Part shown: positions 24,784 to 34,407 of the stretch, piece after piece | Layout: each line of letters starts with the position of its first letter | How positions within the stretch are numbered: position 1 is the first letter of the stretch | Assembly: GCF_019320115.1 (NCBI RefSeq) | Contig: NC_089584.1 | Span: 59,392,852-59,456,851 of the forward strand | Source of the DNA: Miscanthus floridulus | Taxonomy: Eukaryota > Streptophyta > Magnoliopsida > Poales > Poaceae | Direction of reading: 5' to 3' | DNA length: 64,000 bases | Translations under genes and position numbers: made by a program | The notes under the pieces: generated by a model | Seen by the model: the letters and a program-made list of their open reading frames with translations, nothing else | The model's database searches: none | Told to the model about the DNA's origin: nothing

Positions 24784-25961
24784 TTGGTGGCTATTTATCC
24801 CCGTCTGTGTCGGTTAAGGACCGATTTGCTATACGTCCTCATGTCAGGTTGAACGCATGCCTAGCACTTAGTTGGCTGGATAAGTCGTTTCGATCACGAA
24901 GTCGAGTAGCTCAACTCAGGCTAGGCCCCGGTAAGTGAAAGTGTGCACCCTAGTTGGCAGTAAGGATGTGCGGAGAGCCAATGACGTAAGTCCAAGGGTA
25001 GGTTCGAGTCCCGATCTTCCTGGTAGATTGGTAGAATCTCTGAGGGTGCGGCGCTGATCGAACCCACGAAGTTGGTTCCTGAGTTGTACCTAAGGTGACC
25101 TAAGACTACCTTGGCGTAGGTATGTCTGGGTTTGTGTTAGGAATAACTCCCCAGCGAGGTAGAAATTGATTCGAATCGCCGTCTCTCCCGGATAGTGAGA
25201 ACTTAACTAAGCAGTGGCAACGTAGAGTAACTTAATGGAAACTTGATGGTTATGATGATGATACTCACATTACTACACCAGCTATGGTTACTATTGTCTG
25301 TTGCTAAATGAGATTCTACATGTTTGGCACAGGTTAGTTGCTAATCTAGAGATGAATAGCTATAATTAACTTGGTTACCAAATTATAAAATGTATAGCTC
25401 AACTAGTGGCTTTTATGCAAAATTTTGTCAAGCTAGCTCCACTTATAAAGCCTTGCATACTCCTTGGTGTCACTTTATTTCTGGTTTATGATGAGAAAGT
25501 CTAGCTGAGTACATTCGAGTACTCAAGGTTTATCCCACCATGTTGCAGGTGAAGTTCTCGGCCTACTGAAGATGGTGGCTAACCGCCGGTGGGCTCGGTG
25601 ACTCTATAATTATTTCTCATCTATATGCTTTTGTCGGATGATGTCACTTATGCTAGCAATATATTTGGAACTTATATTAATGCAATCATTTGAAAGCTAA
25701 TGTTGTTTTCACTAATCGGTTTTGAAACCCAAACTTGTACTATTATATATGAACCCATTTGTAATATTATTTCCGCTGTAACTCTGTGTATGTGACATGC
25801 ATTTGCTTAATCACGTGATCTTCGTTGTGATGTTGATTTACCGAGGTCATTCGTGACACTTGGCGGACTACCGGGTTTATATAAGTGAAAGTATGCGTGT
25901 GTCAATGTGTTAGCGAGGACAATCGTACTTGATCTTGTATAAATTGGGCGGTTCTGTCACA
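24784..25961 (+). repeat. Long LTR copy 1, right part
   Basis: The segment resumes the match to long LTR copy 2 (equivalent to about 53398-54598), beginning near TATCCCCGTCTGTGTC and ending GGGCGGTTCTGTCACA. About 76 bp of host LTR (copy 2 positions 53322-53397) are missing between the two halves, lost together with the end of the nested element. No PBS follows at 25962, so this copy is a solo LTR or a 3' LTR. Confidence 0.8.
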
Positions 25962-26977
25962 CATAGGTTGCCAACAAGCAACCGAACCTCGGGAAAAAAG
26001 TCATTGTGTCACTTGCCCCGTTGGTTTGCAATCTCAACACTTGCAATTCTGGCCGGTGATCATTGTGAGGGTCGGACCCTGACACAATGGTCTGGCAGTG
26101 TAGGCGTCGGACGGTCCGACGGTGGTAAAAAAAAGCCCGCGTGGCTCCAACCGGCTACATCTCACATTTAGGGCTATAAATAACCGACCAAATGAAGTGT
26201 GTTAGAGCTCAAGGAAGACTTGTGTGAGTTGAGGCTCATCTCTAGTTGCTCTAGCCACCAAAGTGTTTATTGATACGCTCGGTGATTAGCGTAGGTGCTT
26301 GCGAAGTGCTTAGGTTAGTTAGACCTCGCTTTAGCACTTGCTCTAGGTTTAGACATAGTGTTTAGTGAGGTTTGCATACCCCTTGATCATAAGGTGCTTG
26401 CGCGCACCGTGCTTGTACTCAGAGTTGCTTGTAGTCTTGCAAGACCATACCAACCGCATTTGTGGTGTGGCCACCACCGTATACCGGAGGGAATGAGGCC
26501 CTTGGTTCGGCTGGAAGCTTGATAGTGAAGACGGTGGAGAGCAGTCCAGGAGGGCATTCTAGAGACCCACTTGCGCATAAGGGAAGGCTCGGTGCTATCC
26601 ACAGAGTTACTTGACCAAGAGCTTGGCCCTTGCGAGAGGCTCCAATGAGGACTAGGAGGGAGCTTGTGCGCTTCTCGATACCTCAGTAAAAACACCAGCA
26701 TCATCGAATGGGAGTTTGCATCTCGGTCACCCTTTTACCTTCCGCATTTACATTGTGTACCTTGGTTGTATGCTTTACCTTTCTAGCTTAGTTGATAGGT
26801 TTGGAAACTAGGTTGCATAACTCTTTTGCGGTAGAAATAGCAACACTCCTAGCAAAACCGTAGTTGCACATCTAGATAGTTTCTCTTTGCATAGGTTTTG
26901 CTTAGGTTAAAATTAAAGGCCATAGTTTAGAAATAGTTTTTAAGTTGCCTAATCCACCCCCTCTTAGCACCTTCAAG
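25962..26977 (+). repeat. 3' part of a Copia-type LTR
   Basis: The arrangement matches SIRE/Opie-like LTR 3' regions of grasses: a GGACGGTCCGACGG motif, a TATA box in GGGCTATAAATAACCG, a stretch with CTTGCGAGAGGCTCCAATGA and CTTCTCGATACCTC, then ATAACTCTTTTGCGGTAGAAA and CCACCCCCTCTTAGCACCTT near the end. It starts exactly where long LTR copy 1 ends, so copy 1 probably inserted into it and its 5' part lies left of the window. The 3' boundary is approximate. Confidence 0.55.
26175..26182 (+). promoter_or_regulatory. TATA box of the Copia-type LTR fragment
   Basis: TATAAATA in the context GGGCTATAAATAACC is a strong plant TATA box and sits where the U3/R border is expected in such LTRs. Confidence 0.55.
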
Positions 26978-27467
26978 CACATTAATTTAGCATTTTTCAA
27001 ATGATTTTCAAAACTTGTTCATTTGCTTCTCACCACGCCACTAAGTCTAATGCAGATGCATTGTTAGTCCTCACCTGGTGGCATTAGACAATTGCAATTA
27101 CTTTAGAGCTCCCCTCTTTATAGTACGGCTACCTATTCTAGATCCGACCGTGTCCTCTATTGCACCTTGGCCTACAGAAGCAAAGCCCTTTGATATACCT
27201 TTGCCTTCGGCATTGGTTTCCATCTCTTCTCCGAGGTTGAGCACTTGCTTATGGCCATGATCATGGTCTCGACTATCTCCTAGCCTTGCTCAAACCCATC
27301 ATTTGGACCTAACTCAATCATATTTATTGAAAACATTAGTTTAATATTTGTCACTCAATTATCAAAACCAAATTAGGATTCCCAGGAAGATGCAGGCCGG
27401 TGACGACAAGAGATGACGCAGATGCCGAAACGCACGCACATATTTTTAAATTCAAGAGATTATCCTA
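26978..27467. other. Unassigned intergenic DNA
   Basis: I recognise no gene or repeat here. An open frame at 27078-27260 has no recognisable domain. Confidence 0.4.
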
Positions 27468-27608
27468 CGCTCCTTCGGTTTTAAATTGTAATATATTCTG
27501 CCTTTTTTTGTCTTTTACTATGTATATTAGACATAATATATATTTAGGTACATAGCAAAACTATATAAATAAAAAAGTTGGAAGACTTACAATTTAGAAA
27601 GGATGAAG
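27468..27608. mobile_element. Stowaway-like MITE (141 bp)
   Basis: The ends are inverted: CTCCTTCGGTTTTAAATTGT on the left and, reversed, CTTCATCCTTTCTAAATTGT on the right. TA dinucleotides flank both sides (27466-27467 and 27609-27610). Short size, AT-rich core and TA target duplication fit Tc1/mariner-derived MITEs of grasses. Confidence 0.7.
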
Positions 27609-28018
27609 TACTTATTATTTGTAAAGTCATACAGTTGGAGTCTGCTTTTATTTTTATTTTTATTGAAAATTAGGTTGTTTTATACAGCTCTTGGAGATGC
27701 TCCAGCTAAAGCTCGTCCTCAACTAGGCTAATTATCAGCTTTGTGTCTGTGCCAGCACTAAGTTCAGCAGTTAGTTGCCTTCTCGCTGCTTGCTGCCAGA
27801 AGGCATCGACGGCTATTCCACAATATGCATCCATCCACAGAAAATAAGGAAACGACACTACGGTTTATATTATCCATAAACAGAAGGACGACCAAATCCA
27901 AAGCACCGTACAACCCAGTCCATTTGTATGGTTTGGATACAGCATCCTGAATCTGAACATTTTATTCATGGGACCTGACTCCACACATAATCACACAGCA
28001 CATGAAGTGGGGAATGGC

Positions 28019-28231
28019 TCAAGCAGATCCAAGGAAACGGCCCATCCAAGAAGAGAAGCGAGACCAGGCCAGGTGGACGGCTTCCTGGTTCTCATGAGTC
28101 AGACCCATCCCCTTCTTCCTCTTGAGGGCCTCAGGCGAAGTGTTCATGAAGGCATGTGAACATCCAGGGTATATGTGAACTTCATATGGTATCCCTGAAG
28201 ATTTGAGCTTCTCCTCCAGGGACTTGGCTGC
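28019..28231 (-). CDS. Dienelactone hydrolase, last exon
   Basis: The acceptor is TGTTACAG before GCAGCCAAG. The exon has 70 codons plus stop: it opens AAKSLEEKLKSSGIPYEVHI, contains the catalytic His in YPGCSHAFMN, and ends SWMGRFLGSA. This is the C-terminal part of the alpha/beta hydrolase fold. The frame is intact with no stop or indel. Confidence 0.9.
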   Translation of the reverse strand, partial: AAKSLEEKLKSSGIPYEVHIYPGCSHAFMNTSPEALKRKKGMGLTHENQEAVHLAWSRFSSWMGRFLGSA

Positions 28232-29056
28232 CTGTAACATCATATAAGATAGTAGTAGTGTTAGATTCAAAGAATCCAATATACACATCATATGCTCTTC
28301 CTGTATTTTATGTTTGTTTGAGTAGTTATCAAGTAGAGAGACAATTTGGGAGCACAGATACAAAACTAACATGCAGATATCGTACACAACCATGTTTCCA
28401 CTTACTTCTATTACTAACACATAATGAGAAATATTAGTTATCCACCAAATGCTAGGCACATAACATTATAAAAGATTGCCATGAAGGCTACAACACTGAC
28501 TTCACTCTTGCCCAGGCCTTGTTCACATGAAGAGTGAGATCTGGGCAATCCCAGTTTTCATGTAAACTTTCAGGCCTAATTATGAGTTTGCCCTCATGGA
28601 AATGTCTCCTAAAGAGATGCTGATGGTAATGACTACAGACGATGAAGTATATATATAAAAGATGAACCAAATGGCATGGTGGCAAACACTGAAACTACTA
28701 ATTCCTTGCTCCAGCTTGGGTCTATTATAGTAAATATAAAAATTAATTTTATGAAACCTGGTGTGTACTGCTCTTGTAGTGTAGTCATGATTCTATCATG
28801 GGGGCAGTGCAATCCCAAGGTTCATCAACATTTGCCACATGAAGCATAGAAAATAATCTACTTTCTAAATCAAAAGGAACTTGGATATGGACAACAGTTG
28901 AGCTAAATAGAGACAACAATAAGAGCTAAATATCAGCATCAATCGGTGAAAAGTATGCATTGTGAAAAACAAAAATACAAAACAGAAAGGGAAATCATGT
29001 ATATTTGGCAAATGCCGTAGCAACAGAGATAAGTGACTTGTGAGGTATAGCCTTAC

Positions 29057-29248
29057 AGTGACATCTGAAAAACCAACAAAGCTGTCATGCTCCCCGAAAT
29101 GAGCCTGTGTAGGAGCCTTAGCCTTAGAAGGATCAGCAAGCTCAGAAGATGGTGTCCCATAGAAAGCAACAACAGCATCAACCTCTGGGACTAAAACTCC
29201 ACTTGCAATTGATAAAGCACCTCCCATGCAATTGCCAGTAACACCAAC
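29057..29248 (-). CDS. Dienelactone hydrolase, penultimate exon with nucleophile Cys and catalytic Asp
   Basis: It lies between acceptor GTGACTAG and donor GTAAGG and is 192 bp, exactly 64 codons in phase 0. It reads VGVTGNCMGGALSIASG, carrying the nucleophile Cys in the family's GxCxGG elbow, and later AHFGEHDSFVGFSDVT with the catalytic Asp. It splices in frame to the last exon. The intron between them (28232-29056) is ordinary AT-rich DNA. Confidence 0.9.
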
Positions 29249-29327
29249 CTAGTCACAAAAAGATGGAAAAGAAGGTTATCAACTTCTGATTAGTGTATAT
29301 GTATGATAATGTGCATGTTAATCACTA

Positions 29328-29926
29328 CTCCCTCCATCTCATGATAGTAGGCGTAACTGTTTTTCTTGCTAGTCCCAGGATACGGGGCGCTTGCTCGGCT
29401 TGCATGCAGAATTTACTGCTGCTGGTTGTTGGACTTCTAGTACTACTCCCGTCTCGTTAGAGCAAGGCTAATAATACAGCCGGCTTGCTGGCTGTAAGGT
29501 TCCTTGCAGCCTTCTCTCAGCCCACTCATACAGTAGTTAGCTCTTTACAGTTAATACATGGCCCACTTGTCTCTCTCACAGACTTTCTTAGTTCTTGTGC
29601 CCAAGCCGGCTGTAAGCTTACAGCCCGCTTCTCCTCTCTCTCCTCCCCTCTCTCCTCCACCTCAGCATTTAGTCGGCTTACAGCCTGCTATTATACTTTC
29701 TCGCGCACGTCAGGTAGAGTAGACAGGGAGAAAATTTCCATGCGCATGCTTGCGCGCGGGCCAGACGATTTGGTTAATGGTGACGTTTCCCGCAGTTATA
29801 TTTGGAGGTGGAAGTGAAGAGGCAGCATTTATTTAGAGACGGAACTGAAGAGACTCATGCGGTAATTAGATGCTCCTTGGTCTTAGCGTTTTTTGAGTTG
29901 CCTCTACTATCCTGAGACGGAGGGAG
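29328..29926. mobile_element. Stowaway-like element (599 bp) in the DLH intron
   Basis: The left end CTCCCTCCATCTCATGATAG and the reversed right end CTCCCTCCGTCTCAGGATAG form a terminal inverted repeat of about 22 bp, flanked by TA on both sides (29326-29327, 29927-29928). It is long for this class because a second MITE is inserted at about 29460-29694. Confidence 0.78.
29460..29694. mobile_element. MITE nested in the Stowaway-like element
   Basis: It starts GAGCAAGGCTAATAATACAG after TTA and contains repeated CAGCCGGC / GCCGGCTGTAAG words in both orientations, able to form a hairpin. The right end (CAGCCTGCTATTAT) is less clean. The TTA flank suggests a Tourist/Harbinger type, but this is uncertain. 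Confidence 0.5.
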
Positions 29927-30156
29927 TATAAAATAATACTGTATGGGTTATACCTTTATTCATGTTGTACTGGTTATGGTTAGACTGCTCTATAGCACAA
30001 ATTCTGTGCGGGGCACAAAATCCTATTCTAAATGTTTTTGGATCAGCAGTTCCTGCAAACTTTCAGGCACATGAAATGCCTTAGTTATTCAGACAAGTTT
30101 ACACTGATTTTGTTTCATGAATTTGTTACTCACTAGTCAGTAGCCTTGAGTCCTTA

Positions 30157-30207
30157 CCAACAACAACAACAACATAGTCTTTCAGTCCCAAGCAAGTTGG
30201 GGTAGGC
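30157..30207 (-). repeat. 3' tail of an RTE-type LINE
   Basis: On the minus strand GCCTACCCCAACTTGCTTGG is followed by GACTGAAAGACTATG and a (TTG)n tail. A block ending in TTG repeats is characteristic of RTE-clade LINE 3' ends in plants. Only about 50 bp remain. Just right of it a 20-bp word beginning GCATTAATCA is repeated at 30206 and 30260. Confidence 0.55.
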
Positions 30208-30285
30208 ATTAATCAGGCTAATCCTTGAGTCCTCACCACAATTAGGTAATTTGCACCGTGCATTAATCAAGCTAATCCTGATCCA

Positions 30286-32760
30286 CGGCGTGGTGGAGCA
30301 GCGGAACCAGACGGTGGTCGGCATGGCTCGATCCATGATGAAGGCCAAGGGCATGCCGGCAAGGTTCTGGGGTGAGGCGGTGACCACGGCGGTGTTCATC
30401 CTCAATCGCATGCCCACCAAAGCCCTAAAGGGCAAGACACAGTTCGAAGCTTGGTATGGGCGCAAGCCGAGTGTGTCCTTTCTCTGGACTTTCTGCTGCA
30501 TCGGCCACGTCAGGAAGATGAAGCCGGTCCTCACCAAGCTAGAGGACAGGAGCACACCGATGGTGCTCCTAGGCTACGCGGAAGGTACCAAGGCATACCA
30601 GCTCTACGACCCATGCGGAGGCAAGGTGGTTGTCTCGCGCGACGTCGTGTTCGACGAGAAAGCGGCCTGGGACTGGAACAATCCGAGCACGAGGGAAGCT
30701 GGTGGCTTCACCAGCACCTTTGTCGTCGAGCACTTGGTTATCCAAGATGGTAGAGACGCTGGAGAGGAGGTGTAGACCACTCCAGCAATAGAGCTGAGCA
30801 CTCCTAGGACGGGGCCGAGCACTCCGGAAGGGGTGCCGAGCACTCTAGGAGGGGTGCCAAGCGGTCCTACAGTGGTGTCGACCACTCCAGAATGGGTGCC
30901 AAACACTGCAGTCGGGGTGCCAAGCACTCCTACAGTGGTGCCGACCACTCCAGGAGTGGTGACGAGCGGTCCAGGAGTAGTGCTGAGCACTGTAACCAGG
31001 GTGCTGAGCACTCCAGGTGTTGTGCCAATCACTCCGACGGAACAAGGAACTCCATCGACGCTGATCGAGTTCGCCTCACCTCCAAGCGACATCACTAAGT
31101 TCGTGGATGCCTTCCACGACGGTGAGAAGGTGCGGTTCTGCAGGCTGGACGACATCATCGACGGCACAGGGCCCTCAGGCTTGGCGGGACGGCTGCTTAA
31201 TGACCCAAAGCTGCTTCTCGTCAGTGTAGAGGAACCACCCACGTTCGCACTGGCCGTGCGCGATGCAAATTGGCGACGGGTGATGCTGTAGGAGATGAAG
31301 GCGATCAAGGAAAACGAGACTTGGGAGCTCGTCGATCCAACTCTAGGCTGTCGTCCGATCCGCCTGAAGTGGGTGTACAAGGTCAAGCAAGATGAGCACA
31401 TCGCCATTGTCAAGTACAAGGCGTGCCTCGTCGCCTAAGGCTTTGTTCAGCGCGAGGGCATCGACTTCAAGGAAGTCTTTGCGTCGGTAGCGCGCATGGA
31501 GTCTGTCCGACTACTACTGGCTTTGGCAGCAGTGAAGGACTGGCGCGTCCATCACCTGGACGTAAAATCGGCCTTCCTCAACGATGAGCTGGCAGAGACG
31601 GTCTTCGTCAGACAACCTTCGGGTGTCGCCGTCAAGGGAGCAGAGCACAGGATGCTCGAACTGCGTAAGGCGCTCTACGGGCTACGGCAGGACCCACGAG
31701 CATGGAATGCCAAGCTTGACTCCACACTGGGCGAGCTTGAGTTCACACGGTGCGCAACCGAGCACATGCTCTACACGTGGCGACGGGGGAAGGAGGAGCT
31801 CATCGTCGGCGTGTATGTGGACGACTTGATCGTCACCGGCGCACGTGCGGAGGACATCGACAGCTTCAAACGTGAGATGGCGGCTCATTTTTGAATGAGC
31901 GATCTCAGCGCGCTCTCCTACTACCTCGACAATGAGGTGAGACAGGGGAAGGAGGCGCTCACGCTCGGTCCGAGTGCGTACGCCTCGAAGCTGTTGGACC
32001 GGAGCGGCATGGCTGAGTACAAGCCATGCGTGACTCCGATGGAGGAGCGACTGAAGTTGACAAAGGCCAGTACCGCGGCGAAGGTAGATGCAACACTCTA
32101 CCGGAGCATCGTCGGTGGTCTGCGCTACCTAGTCCACATGAGGCCGGATATTGTGTTCGTCGTGGGTTACGTCAGTCGCTTCATGGAGGATCCTCGAGAG
32201 GATCACTAGGCTACGATGAAGCGGCTGTTGCGCTAAGTCAAGGGGATGGTGGATCAGGGGATCATCTTCCCAAAGACCGGCGAAAGTAGGCTACAGCTCA
32301 CTGTGTTCAATGATGCAGACATGGCGGGGGACATCGACGGACGGCGGAGCACCTCTAGCGTTCTCGTTTTTCTCAGGTCGGCTCTAATCTCATGGCTGTC
32401 GCTGAAACAGAAGGTGGTGGCGCTATCCATGTGCATGGCAGAGTACGTGGCGGCGCCCACAGTGGCGTGCCAAGCTGTGTGGTAGCGCTAGCTGCTGGGC
32501 GAGCTGACCGTTGCGGAAGCTCACCCACCAGCACTGATGGTGGCCAACTAGCCCGCCATCGCCCTCATGAAGAATCCGGTTCTCCATGACCGGAGCAAGC
32601 ACATCGACGTCAAGTTCCACTTCCTCAAGGACTATATCGATGGAGGACAGATCGTCATCAAGTTCGTCGAAACTGGTCGGCAACTCACAGACGTCCTCAC
32701 CAAGCCGCTCGGCCATCTTCGGTTCACAGAGCTGAAGAAGATGATTGGCATGGAGGGGGT
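30286..32760 (+). pseudogene. Copia integrase C-terminus, RT and RNase H, one frame with about ten stops
   Basis: All domains stay in one frame for 2.5 kb with no indel. Integrase tail: GVVEQRNQTVVGMARSMMKA, FEAWYGRKPSVSFL, LLGYAEGTKAYQLYDP. RT: WKLVDP-like WELVDPTLGCRPIRLKWVYK, LDVKSAFLNDE, LRKALYGLRQDPRAW and catalytic YVDDLIVTG. RNase H: NDADMAGDIDGRRSTS, SRSKHID-like DRSKHIDVKFHFLKDYI, LTDVLTKPL. In-frame stops lie at 30773 (TAG), just before RT (TAG), in RT (TAA), at 31892 (TGA) and several in RNase H. Decay is by point mutation only. The linker between integrase and RT carries a heptapeptide repeat. Confidence 0.87.
30797..31048 (+). repeat. 21-bp minisatellite encoding a heptapeptide repeat
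   Basis: Twelve consecutive 21-bp units encode variants of STPxxVP (for example STPRTGP, STPEGVP, STPTVVP, TTPGVVT, STPGVVP). The repeat is in frame with the Copia polyprotein and occupies the variable linker between integrase and RT. Units are strongly diverged but no unit has lost the frame. Confidence 0.8.
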
Positions 32761-32792
32761 TCTAGGGTTAACAGCAGGATTAGGGGAAGAAT

Positions 32793-33252
32793 TGTTAAGT
32801 AATCTGCTGTTTCCCTTGTGTAAACGCACAGTAGGGGAAGGCGGCGTCGAAAAGGCTCCCTGCTATGGTACTATAGCCACAGTAGGGGCAGGCACCAAAC
32901 GGCTCTCCTGCCGCACTGTAGCCATAGCAGGGGCATGCGCCAAAGTCAGCCCTACTGTCACATCTAGTCACTGTAGCAGCCTGACAGCCTGACATGTCTA
33001 TGTAATAGGATTAGATGGATAGAGTTGTATATATAGTTTGCCACTGCAACTCAGTAAAGAGAGCGGGTTTAGTTTTGCCATCTGCTCTGCAGAGCTCCGA
33101 CCAACGCTGGTCCTTGTGCTGTATGTGTGTGCTCTGTTCTCCCTCCCTTCTTCTACCTCTAGCCATAGTGTGTGGTCGCCAACGATAGTGTCGTGGTCGG
33201 CAACGCTGGGGAGTGATCGGCTCACCCGTGCCGGTGATCTAGTGGGCTAACA
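32793..33252 (+). repeat. 3' LTR of the truncated Copia element (460 bp)
   Basis: It begins TGTTAAGTAATC right after the purine tract and ends GTGGGCTAACA, giving the inverted ends TGTTA/TAACA. A TATA-like TGTATATATAG lies near 33026. The flank after it is GTATT; the partner target copy is lost with the 5' end. Confidence 0.75.
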
Positions 33253-33327
33253 GTATTGACATCTTAAGAAGCATTCATTTTATATGCTCAAGTGATAAAC
33301 AGGTGGCAACACAAGACATGATCATAC

Positions 33328-33470
33328 TCTGGAATGAGTGCTCTGTATCCTCCACCAAGTTGGGAAATGTGGATCGCGTGGTTCTTTATCTCATAGTCAA
33401 CTCCCCACCATTCTTGCAAAACCACAATTCCAGGAGCATTTTCTTTGCCAACAACATAGGCATCAAAAGT
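33328..33470 (-). CDS. Dienelactone hydrolase, exon 2
   Basis: It is bounded by acceptor CTTACCTGTAG and donor GTATGATC, 143 bp. It encodes TFDAYVVGKENAPGIVVLQE then WWGVDYEIKNHAIHISQLGG and ends GYRALIP plus two bases, so it leaves phase 2. The LQEWWG block is the conserved N-terminal core of the family. The frame is intact. Reading past the donor gives an early stop, so the donor is needed. Confidence 0.88.
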
Positions 33471-34143
33471 CTACAGGTAAGAGGTTACATTTGAATATGA
33501 GATAAACTGACCAAAGCAATAGAACTTGTTAGAACTGTATATGTAGCGTCTCAGGGAAACTTGTTATACATATAGACTTTTTGCTCACAGAAAAAAAAGC
33601 GAAAGCATCCTTATCTAGCAATTCTTTTAGTATTCAAACTTTGGTAACAAGACAGCCATGTCGGGAGCTCCAAGCTCCAAGCCAGCTGCACATGTCACCA
33701 AGACAAAAGCTAAGCTTTGCTACACTGTTTGCACCAAATTATCTGGCTGAAATCACATCTCCCTTATTTTTGCTATTTATACTCTGACCCTTTCATCTAG
33801 GATATATAGGATAAGGTCATAAGTTATACCAGAGAATCAATTTCGTATATAAATCTATGAAAATCTATCTAAGATATAGCATTCCATCCATCACGTAGAT
33901 CTTATTACTGAAATTCAAAGTTATTCCAATCACATTGAAGTCAATTAGGTAATAAATAGTTGGCCAATAATTGAAGGACTAATGGTGTTTCTATTTCATT
34001 ACAGGGCAAGTAAATATAAAAATGCGATGAAGTCAAAAATAAGATAGAAATCTGAAATAGTCAAGGTCAAAAATAGCGATTCTGTAAAATCCTCAATAAA
34101 TCCAGGTTTCCTGGTAGTTTACTATAATACTTAAGGGTGTACA
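33471..34143. other. DLH intron 1, part 3' of the Helitron
   Basis: AT-rich intronic DNA between exon 2 and the Helitron 5' end. No repeat or gene recognised. Confidence 0.5.
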
Positions 34144-34398
34144 TCTCTACACCTAAAAAATTTACAGACCAATCATCCACTGGGAGACGAAACAAACCCA
34201 CCGCGTAACCCAATCGTTCACAGGCGTGCGATCAATCGCTCGCTAGCTAACCTCTCCCAGCGTGTGATCGAATCACCCCCGTTTGGTGTCTCTCCGGCAA
34301 CCGCCGCGATCTCCTTGTTCCACGCCTCCCGGCTTCCCTCCCCCAATTAGCGCGATCTCTCCCTCGCGAAAATATGCGATCTCTCGGTCCCGTGTCTC

Positions 34399-34407
34399 CC
34401 GGCTCGC
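34399..34407. repeat. 9-bp target-site duplication, left copy (CCGGCTCGC)
   Basis: CCGGCTCGC precedes the MULE start GGGATATTT and is repeated exactly at 37023-37031 after the right end. A perfect 9-bp duplication is the Mutator-superfamily signature. Confidence 0.9.

Larger units (their letters stand above)
30286..33252 (+). mobile_element. 5'-truncated Ty1-copia element in the DLH intron
   Basis: The element begins abruptly inside integrase at GVVEQRN and runs through RT and RNase H to a polypurine tract (AGGGGAAGA) and a 460-bp 3' LTR. Its 5' LTR, gag, protease and most of integrase are missing. It sits between DLH exons in the opposite orientation to the gene. The deletion that removed its 5' half may also have removed the missing DLH exon (inference). 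Confidence 0.85.

Noticed and set aside
33240..33327. Candidate location for the missing DLH exon
   Set aside because: Read on the minus strand it gives no match to the expected part of the enzyme and contains stops.
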